This document shows, piece after piece, positions 58,264-64,000 of a DNA stretch of 64,000 nucleotides. Each line of letters starts with the position of its first letter. Position 1 is the first letter of the stretch. The DNA is from Kitasatospora sp044457565. Lineage in GTDB: Bacteria; Actinomycetota; Actinomycetes; Streptomycetales; Streptomycetaceae. Below the pieces are notes generated by a model that made no database searches, had not been told where the DNA came from, and saw nothing but the letters and a program-made list of their open reading frames with translations. A program made the position numbers and the translations under genes. Where the stretch lies: positions 248,001 to 312,000 of the forward strand of contig NZ_JBITGZ010000001.1 of the NCBI RefSeq assembly GCF_044457565.1. The letters run 5' to 3'.

Positions 58264-59202
58264 TCAGCGCAGCTTCGGGTCGAGGGCGTCGCGCACCGCG
58301 TCACCGAGCATGATGAACGCCAGGACGGTCAGGCTCAGCATGCCGGCGGGGAAGAACAGTGCGAACGGGGCGGTGCGGATCACCTTCTGGGCCGAGTTGA
58401 TGTCGATGCCCCAGGAGATGGTCGGGTCCTGCAGACCGATGCCGAGGAAGCTCAGCGTCGCCTCGGTGGCGATGTAGCCGCCCAGGGCGATGGTCGCGAC
58501 CACGATCACGGGGGCGATCGCGTTCGGCAGGATGTGCTTGACCAGGATCCGCGAGGTGCCCGCGCCGAGGGCCTTGGCGGCGGTCACGAAGTCGGCCTGC
58601 TTGACCGTGATGACCGAGCCGCGCATGACGCGGGTCATCTGGGTCCAGCCGAGCGCGACCAGCGCGAAGACCACGCTCCAGACGGTGCGGTCGGTGAACG
58701 CGTTGAGGATCACCAGCGAGCCGAGCAGCAGCGGGATGCCGAAGAAGATGTCGGTGATCCGGGAGATCAGCGCGTCCACCCAGCCGCCGAAGTAGCCGGC
58801 CATCATGCCCGTGAACCCACCGAGGAGGGTGACACCGGCGGTGACGCAGATGCCGACGACGACCGAGGCGCGGGCGCCGTAGATCATCCGGGCGTAGATC
58901 GAGCGGCCCTGGCCGTCGTAACCGAACCAGTCGCCCTGGAACAGGTGGCTGTAGTTCGGCTTGGTCAGGAAGTGCGTACGCAGGTCACCGGCCCGCGGGT
59001 CCACCGAGGTGAACAGCCCGGGGGCGACGGCGATCACGATCAGCAGCAGGATCAGCAGGGCCGAGAGCACGAAGACCGGCTTGCGGCGCAGCTCCTGCCA
59101 GGCGTCCGAGCCGAGGCTCCTGGCCTTCTCGGGCTTGGACTCGGGGGCTGCGGAACGCTGGGCGGGGATGTCCCCGGAGGTCTTGTCGATCAGGTCAGGC
59201 AT
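58264..59202 (-). CDS. Peptide ABC importer permease (OppC/DppC type), cluster D
   Basis: 312 residues. A 40-residue charged N-terminus, six helices, WFGYDGQGRSIYARMIYGAR, the EAA loop FVTAAKALGAGTSRILVKHILPN and GDAVRDALDPKLR. The ATG at 59202 overlaps the OppB stop by 8 nt. Closest relative in the window is the cluster C protein. Confidence 0.93.
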   Translation of the reverse strand: MPDLIDKTSGDIPAQRSAAPESKPEKARSLGSDAWQELRRKPVFVLSALLILLLIVIAVAPGLFTSVDPRAGDLRTHFLTKPNYSHLFQGDWFGYDGQGRSIYARMIYGARASVVVGICVTAGVTLLGGFTGMMAGYFGGWVDALISRITDIFFGIPLLLGSLVILNAFTDRTVWSVVFALVALGWTQMTRVMRGSVITVKQADFVTAAKALGAGTSRILVKHILPNAIAPVIVVATIALGGYIATEATLSFLGIGLQDPTISWGIDINSAQKVIRTAPFALFFPAGMLSLTVLAFIMLGDAVRDALDPKLR

Positions 59203-60121
59203 ACCGGATCCTCGGGTCCAGGACCGCGTAGAGCAGGTCGACGATCAGGCTTGCGGCCAGGTAGACGAGCACCAGGACGACGACGAAGCCGGAGACCGTG
59301 GCGCCTTCCTTGAGGTTGATCGCGTGGTAGAGCGCGTTGCCGACGCCCTTCACGTTGAAGATGCCCTCGGTCACGATCGCCCCGGCCATCAGGGCGCCCA
59401 GGTCGGTGCCCAGGAAGGTGACCACGGGGATCATCGAGTTGCGCAGGAGGTGGGTACCGATCACCTTGCGCCGGGGCAGCCCCTTGGCCACCGCGGTGCG
59501 GATGTAGTCGGCCTTGATGTTCTCCGCGATGGAGGTGCGGGTGAGCCGGGCGACGTACGCCAGCGACAGCGAGCCCAGCACGATGGCGGGCAGCAGTAGC
59601 TGGCTCAGGTCCATCGAGTCCTGCACGGTCGGGGTGACCCAGCCGAGGTCGGTCGCGAAGATGGTCTGGAAGACGAAGCCGAGCACCGGCACCGGTATCG
59701 AGATCAGCAGCAGCGTCAGGACCAGGGTCGCCTTGTCGAAGGCCTTGCCCCGGCGCAGGCCGGAGAACACACCGATGGTGACGCCGAGAACGATCTCGAT
59801 GGCGAAGGCGAGCAGCGCGAGCCGGATGGTGACCGGCATGGCCGCAGTGATCTCGTCCAGCACCGGCCGGCCGGCCATGGTCTTGCCGAAGTCGCCGGTG
59901 AACAGATTCCCCATGTAGTCGAGGTACTGCTCGACCAGGGTCTTGTCGAAGCCCAACTGGTGCTTCAACGCGGCGAGCTGGGCCGGATCCGGCGCCTTGT
60001 CGCCCCACATCGCACTCACCGGGTCACCCGGTAGCACGTGCACCATAAAGAAGATGAGCGCGGTCGTCCCCAGGAAGACCGGGATCATCTGGAGCAGTCG
60101 CCTCGCGACAAAGCGCCCCAT
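59195..60121 (-). CDS. Peptide ABC importer permease (OppB/DppB type), cluster D
   Basis: 308 residues starting MGRFVARRLLQMIPVFLGTT. VLPGDPVSAMWGDKAPDP, the EAA loop YIRTAVAKGLPRRKVIGTHLLRN and GTDLGALMAGAIVTEGIFNV are present; six helices. A G-poor stretch precedes ATG 60121, with GGAGG about 5 nt upstream. It follows the binding-protein gene after 143 nt containing a stem-loop. Confidence 0.93.
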   Translation of the reverse strand: MGRFVARRLLQMIPVFLGTTALIFFMVHVLPGDPVSAMWGDKAPDPAQLAALKHQLGFDKTLVEQYLDYMGNLFTGDFGKTMAGRPVLDEITAAMPVTIRLALLAFAIEIVLGVTIGVFSGLRRGKAFDKATLVLTLLLISIPVPVLGFVFQTIFATDLGWVTPTVQDSMDLSQLLLPAIVLGSLSLAYVARLTRTSIAENIKADYIRTAVAKGLPRRKVIGTHLLRNSMIPVVTFLGTDLGALMAGAIVTEGIFNVKGVGNALYHAINLKEGATVSGFVVVLVLVYLAASLIVDLLYAVLDPRIRYA

Positions 60122-60183
60122 CGTGCCTCCATGTATTACTCTGCCGGGCCGTCATCCCGGCCAGAGGTGAGTCGGCGTGCCAA

Positions 60184-60232
60184 CGGCCGGTGCCAGTCCT
60201 GCCCTTGTGGGGGTACGGACGGGCACCGGCCG
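60184..60232 (-). other. Intercistronic stem-loop in cluster D
   Basis: CGGCCGGTGCC (60184-60194) pairs perfectly with GGCACCGGCCG (60222-60232); the loop can add an inner GTCC/GGAC helix. It lies 32 nt past the binding-protein stop and before the first permease. Confidence 0.65.
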
Positions 60233-60264
60233 CTGTCACATCAAGCCGTGCGGTGCCGACCTGA

Positions 60265-61899
60265 CTACTTCTGCTTGACCTCGACGTCGGTGTAGACCGG
60301 GTTGCCGAAGGAGTCGAACTTCACGTTCTGGACGTTCTTGGACCAGCCGGAGTTGGTCTTGTAGTACCAGAGCGGGATGGCCGGCATGTCCTTAGCCAGC
60401 ACGGCCTCGGCCTGCTGGTACAGCTCGGCGGTCTTCTCGACCGTGGTGGCCTCGTCGGCCTGCTGCGCGAACTTGTCGAACTCCGGGCTGGAGTAGGCGG
60501 CGTCGTTCGCCGAGGCGCCGGTGCCGTAGACGTCCCGCAGGAAGTTGGCGTTCAGCGGGTAGTCCTGGACCCAGCCGGTGCGCATCATGCTCGGCACCTG
60601 CTTCTTGCGGATGATGTCGCGCGAGGTCTTGAAGTCCGGCTTCGGGTCACCGAGGCACTCGACACCGGTCGACTGGCGGATCGAGTTGCAGACCGCGTCG
60701 ACCCACTCCTTGTGACCGCCATCGGAGTTGTAGATGATGGTGATCTTGTTGTTCGGCACGCCGCCGCCGGCCTGGATGAGCTCCTTGGCCTTGGCCGGGT
60801 CGAACTTGCAGGCGTCGCCGCAGGCGCCGGCCTTGTAGCCCATGACGCCGGGGGCGACCCAGCTGTCGGCGGGCTGACGCGAGCCGTTCAGCACGGTCTT
60901 GGTGATGGTGTCGCGGTCGATCGCCATCGAGAGGCCCTGACGGACCTTGGCCTTGTCGACGCCGGCCCAGTCACCCTGGTAGAGCGCGAACGAGATGTTC
61001 TGGATGGCGCCCTGCGCCTGGTCGACCGCGCGGTTGCCCAGGTCGTCCTTGTACTTGGGCAGGTCGGTCGGGTCGACCTGGTCCAGCACGTCCAGGGTGT
61101 CCGAGGTGAGGTCCTTGTAGGCCGCCTCGCCGGACGTGTAGTTCTTGAAGACGACGCCGCCGTTCTTCGGCTTGTTGCTGCCCGCGTACTTGTCGTACGC
61201 CGCCAGCGTGATCGCCTTGTTGTGCTCCCACGAGACGAACTTGTAGGGGCCGTTGCCGACCGGCTTCTGACCGTAGCCGGCCGGGTCGGCGAAGAAGCCG
61301 GTCGGCAGCGGGTAGAAGGCCGAGTAGCCGAGCTTGTACTGGAAGTACGAGACCGGGGCGGTCAGCTCGATGGTGAAGTGGGTGTCGTCGACGACCTTGA
61401 GGCCGGACATCGCCTCGGCGGTCGGGTCGCCCTTCTCGGGGTGCACGGCGTCGTAGCCGGCGATGTCCGAGAACCAGTCGGAGTTGATCTGGTTGTTCTT
61501 GGTGTTGGCGGACCAGTTCCAGGAGTCGACGAACGACTTGGCGGTCACCGGGGTGCCGTCGTGGAAGGTCCAGCCGGACTTCAGGGTGACGGTGTAGTTC
61601 TTGGCGTCAGTGGTCTCGATCTTGTCGGCCACCTGGTTGCGGAGCGCGCCGGAGGCGGGGTCGTAGTCGACAAGGCCCATGAAGAGCTGCTTGACGATGC
61701 GGCCACCCTGGTTCTCCATGGCGTTGGCCGGCTGGAGCGGGTTCTGCGGCTCGGCGCTCTGGTAGCTGAACACGCCCTGAGCGTTGACAGCACCGTTGGA
61801 GCTGCCGTCGGCGCTCGAGCCGTCGTTGTTACAGGCGGTCGCGGCAAGGGCGACGGCAACGGCTGCGACGACCCACTTGGCCTGGCTTGCACCGCGCAT
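60265..61899 (-). CDS. Family 5 peptide-binding lipoprotein, cluster D (BldKB-like)
   Basis: 544 residues from ATG 61899, which follows AGGAGG. The start MRGASQAKWVVAAVAVALAA leads to the lipobox ATAC (Cys 23) and matches the BldKB start of streptomycetes as I recall it. FSYQSAEPQNPLQPANAMEN, WTFHDGTPVTAKSFVDSWNW, VRQGLSMAIDRDTITKTVLN, GGHKEWVDAVCNSIRQSTG and RTGWVQDYPLNANFLRDVYG follow. With its position next to typA, this is the best candidate for the true BldKB counterpart. In S. coelicolor the bldK operon is reported to start with a permease, whereas here the binding protein comes first. An upstream open extension to 62052 is rejected. Confidence 0.93.
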   Translation of the reverse strand: MRGASQAKWVVAAVAVALAATACNNDGSSADGSSNGAVNAQGVFSYQSAEPQNPLQPANAMENQGGRIVKQLFMGLVDYDPASGALRNQVADKIETTDAKNYTVTLKSGWTFHDGTPVTAKSFVDSWNWSANTKNNQINSDWFSDIAGYDAVHPEKGDPTAEAMSGLKVVDDTHFTIELTAPVSYFQYKLGYSAFYPLPTGFFADPAGYGQKPVGNGPYKFVSWEHNKAITLAAYDKYAGSNKPKNGGVVFKNYTSGEAAYKDLTSDTLDVLDQVDPTDLPKYKDDLGNRAVDQAQGAIQNISFALYQGDWAGVDKAKVRQGLSMAIDRDTITKTVLNGSRQPADSWVAPGVMGYKAGACGDACKFDPAKAKELIQAGGGVPNNKITIIYNSDGGHKEWVDAVCNSIRQSTGVECLGDPKPDFKTSRDIIRKKQVPSMMRTGWVQDYPLNANFLRDVYGTGASANDAAYSSPEFDKFAQQADEATTVEKTAELYQQAEAVLAKDMPAIPLWYYKTNSGWSKNVQNVKFDSFGNPVYTDVEVKQK

Positions 61900-62274
61900 C
61901 GGTGTGCCTCCTGAAATCCGTATTTGCAAACGTGGAGAGCACCGGGGGAGTTGGGGGCGGCGGCGAAGCCTGACCCAGAAGGTGCTTCCTCGCTCGAGGT
62001 TTCGGCGCGCACCCCTGCGCGTTAACCCTTGACCCGAGCCTGACTGCACCACTATCCGTCACTCACGGACACGAAAGTGCCCACTGTCGATCTCAATTAG
62101 GTCACATGACCGGTTGGTGCGTTTCGGAAATCGGACATATGAGACATAGCCAGACAGGTATTAACCGGACAGTTGTCATGAATGACGGATTGTCACGTCC
62201 GCTGAGCGGACACTTCACCCTGCTGGGCGCTATTCCGTTTATACGCGCGTCGACCGCGTTGCGTGACAGAAATG
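61900..62274 (-). promoter_or_regulatory. Regulatory region between cluster D and typA
   Basis: A low-GC stretch. GTGACGGATAGT (minus strand, 62062-62051) is the promoter-like motif shared with clusters A and B; it overlaps an inverted repeat TCCGT-CACTC-ACGGA (62055-62069). Further palindromes: GTCAT-GA-ATGAC (62175-62186) and GTCCGCT-G-AGCGGAC (62197-62211). GGACATATGAGA at 62133-62144 echoes the cluster A leader. No gene is recognised here. Confidence 0.5.
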
Positions 62275-62310
62275 CCGTCGCCCCCCACCCGAACGGGAGG
62301 GGGGCGACGG
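62275..62310 (-). terminator. Terminator of typA
   Basis: A perfect 12-bp stem (62275-62286 with 62299-62310) plus an inner CCCG/CGGG helix in the loop, 22 nt past the typA stop. Confidence 0.9.
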
Positions 62311-62332
62311 CAGGACGGCGCTATCCGAAGAG

Positions 62333-64000
62333 TCAGTTCTTCTTGGCGCGCGAGGCGCTACGGCCACGCTCCTTCTGGTCAAGAACGACCTTGCGGATAC
62401 GCACGGTCTCCGGGGTCACCTCGATGCACTCGTCCTCGCGGCAGAACTCCAGCGACTGCTCCAGCGAGAGCTTGCGCGGCGGCACCAGGTTCTCGGTGGT
62501 GTCGGAGGAGGCCGCACGCATGTTGGTGAGCTTCTTCTCCTTGGTGATGTTGATGTCCATGTCGTCCTGGCGCGAGTTCTCGCCGACGATCATGCCCTCG
62601 TACACCTCGGTGGTGGGCTCGACGAAGAGCGTGCCGCGCTCCTGGATGCCCATCATCGCGAACGGCGTCACGACGCCCGCGCGGTCGGCGACCAGCGAAC
62701 CGTTGTTGCGCATGCGCAGCTCGCCGAACCACGGCTCGTGGCCCTCGAAGATGCTGTGCGCGATACCGGTGCCGCGGGTGTCGGTCAGGAACTGGGTACG
62801 GAAGCCGATCAGGCCGCGCGACGGCACGATGAACTCCATGCGGACCCAGCCGGAGCCGTGGTTCGTCATGGTCTCCATGCGGCCCTTGCGGGTCGCCATC
62901 AGCTGGGTGATCGCACCGAGGTACTCCTCGGGGCTGTCGATGGTCATCCGCTCGACCGGCTCGTGCACCTTGCCGTTGATGACCTTGGTGACGACCTGCG
63001 GCTTGCCGACGGTCAGCTCGAAGAGCTCGCGGCGCATGGTCTCGACCAGGATGGCGAGCGCGAGCTCACCACGGCCCTGGACCTCCCAGGCGTCGGGACG
63101 CTCGGTCGGCAGCACGCGCAGCGAGACGTTACCGATCAGCTCGCGGTCCAGGCGGTCCTTCACCATGCGGGCGGTGACCTTGTGGCCCTTGCCGCCCTTG
63201 CCGACCAGCGGCGAGGTGTTGGTGCCGATGACCATCGAGATGGCCGGCTCGTCGACGGTGATCAGCGGAAGCGCGACCGGGTTCTCCAGGTCGGCCAGGG
63301 TCTCGCCGATCATGATGTCCGGGATACCCGCGACGGCGCAGATGTCGCCGGGGCCGGCCACCTCGGCCGGCTTGCGGGTGAGCGCCTCGGTCATCAGCAG
63401 CTCGGTGATCTTGACCTGCTGGACCGAGCCGTCCCGCTTCATCCACGCGACCTGCTGGCCCTTGCGCAGCTCGCCCTGCTCGACGCGGCAGAGCGCGATA
63501 CGGCCGAGGAAGTTGTCGGCGTCCAGGTTGGTGACGTGGGCCTGGAGCGGGGCGTCCTCGTCGTAGGTCGGGGCCGGGACGTGCTCCAGGATGGTCGAGA
63601 AGAACGGCTCCAGCGAGTCGCTGTCGGCCGGGACGGTGCCGTCCTCGGGCTTGGTCATCGAGGCGACGCCGTCACGCGCACAGGCGTAGACGATCGGGAA
63701 CTCGATCTGCTCCTCGGTGGCGTCCAGGTCCAGGAAGAGGTCGTAGGTCTCGTTGATGACCTCGTCGATCCGGGAGTCCGGACGGTCGGTCTTGTTGATG
63801 CAGAGGATGACCGGCAGCTTGGCGGTCAGGGCCTTGCGGAGCACGAAGCGGGTCTGCGGCAGCGGACCCTCGGAGGCGTCGACCAGCAGGACGACCGCGT
63901 CCACCATCGAGAGACCGCGCTCGACCTCGCCACCGAAGTCGGCGTGGCCCGGGGTGTCGATGATGTTGATCGTGATCGGGGCGCCACCCTCCTTGGGGTG
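62333..64000 (-). CDS. typA: Ribosome-associated GTPase TypA/BipA (5' end outside the window)
   Basis: The last 555 residues of the protein are here; the frame runs to the window edge at 64000 (HPKEGGAPITINIIDTPGHA), so the N-terminal P-loop is missing. G3 DTPGHADFGGEVER and G4 CINKTDRPDSR are present, followed by EF-Tu-like domain 2, domains III/V (SVIVxTxxGxPQVVTKVINGK region, ERMTIDSPEEYLGAITQLM) and the TypA-specific C-terminal domain with GLIGFRTQFLTDTRGTGIAH. It ends SRAKKN. TypA binds the ribosome under stress and in assembly. Its terminator lies at 62275-62310. Confidence 0.95.
   Translation of the reverse strand, partial: HPKEGGAPITINIIDTPGHADFGGEVERGLSMVDAVVLLVDASEGPLPQTRFVLRKALTAKLPVILCINKTDRPDSRIDEVINETYDLFLDLDATEEQIEFPIVYACARDGVASMTKPEDGTVPADSDSLEPFFSTILEHVPAPTYDEDAPLQAHVTNLDADNFLGRIALCRVEQGELRKGQQVAWMKRDGSVQQVKITELLMTEALTRKPAEVAGPGDICAVAGIPDIMIGETLADLENPVALPLITVDEPAISMVIGTNTSPLVGKGGKGHKVTARMVKDRLDRELIGNVSLRVLPTERPDAWEVQGRGELALAILVETMRRELFELTVGKPQVVTKVINGKVHEPVERMTIDSPEEYLGAITQLMATRKGRMETMTNHGSGWVRMEFIVPSRGLIGFRTQFLTDTRGTGIAHSIFEGHEPWFGELRMRNNGSLVADRAGVVTPFAMMGIQERGTLFVEPTTEVYEGMIVGENSRQDDMDINITKEKKLTNMRAASSDTTENLVPPRKLSLEQSLEFCREDECIEVTPETVRIRKVVLDQKERGRSASRAKKN

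Noticed and set aside
1..64000. Mobile elements, phage genes, tRNA/rRNA genes, toxin-antitoxin pairs or a biosynthetic gene cluster
   Set aside because: None found on either strand; the gene content is conserved core metabolism, regulation and transport.

Overview
The window is high-GC DNA, roughly 70% or more, with strongly G/C-biased third codon positions. The gene content is typical of a Streptomycetaceae chromosome (Streptomyces or Kitasatospora type): a BldK-like peptide transporter, mshB of mycothiol synthesis, an actinobacterial dapC-ferredoxin pair, DUF3117 and a DivIVA-domain protein. It reads as conserved core chromosome. I see no transposase, phage gene, CRISPR array, rRNA, tRNA or biosynthetic gene cluster.

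Left part (1-10.4 kb): a small conserved protein, a zinc-ribbon protein, a PHP phosphoesterase, a MarC-type membrane protein, a suppressor-of-fused-domain protein, a CorA magnesium transporter behind an unusual leader, a DMT exporter, an MgtE-N/CBS protein overlapping a DUF1003 membrane protein, and the Mrp Fe-S carrier ATPase. Middle-left (10.4-18.4 kb): tatB, an anti-sigma factor and an ECF sigma factor on the minus strand, divergent from an O-methyltransferase; then DUF3117, an enoyl-CoA hydratase/isomerase, 3-methyladenine glycosylase, a DivIVA-domain protein and a dihydropteroate-synthase paralogue. Middle (18.7-37.4 kb): a LOG-family protein, dapE, an anchored transglycosylase-like protein, a repeat-rich secreted protein, dapC-fdxA, a GNAT acetyltransferase, a SirB1-type protein, an ABC-2 exporter with its histidine kinase and LuxR-type regulator, an S9 prolyl oligopeptidase, mshB with a membrane partner, and a large disordered membrane protein with a VanW/peptidoglycan-binding-like outer domain.

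Right part (37.4-62 kb): four oligopeptide/dipeptide ABC importers. Cluster A (plus strand) is permease-permease-fused double ATPase-binding protein. Clusters B, C and D (minus strand) are tandem paralogous operons, each binding protein-OppB-OppC-OppD-OppF. B, C and D share 8-nt gene overlaps, a stem-loop after the binding-protein gene, and nearly identical OppF DNA. This matches the bldK neighbourhood of Streptomyces, where such transporters import the extracellular peptide signal that triggers aerial development. The window ends inside typA/bipA.

From memory, the gene order typA - mshB - ferredoxin/dapC - dapE - LOG - folP2 - divIVA-like/tag - O-methyltransferase - sigE/rseA - tatB - mrp - mgtE-N - corA parallels Mycobacterium tuberculosis Rv1165-Rv1239c, so most of the window is an old actinobacterial block. 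The peptide transporters look like a lineage-specific expansion within it. At least eight genes have a TANNNT -10 box 6-8 nt before the start codon and no Shine-Dalgarno, so they are probably leaderless. I found no clear new multi-gene system. The most novel-looking signals are the corA leader, the concerted evolution of the transporter ATPases and the missing htrA next to the sigma/anti-sigma pair.
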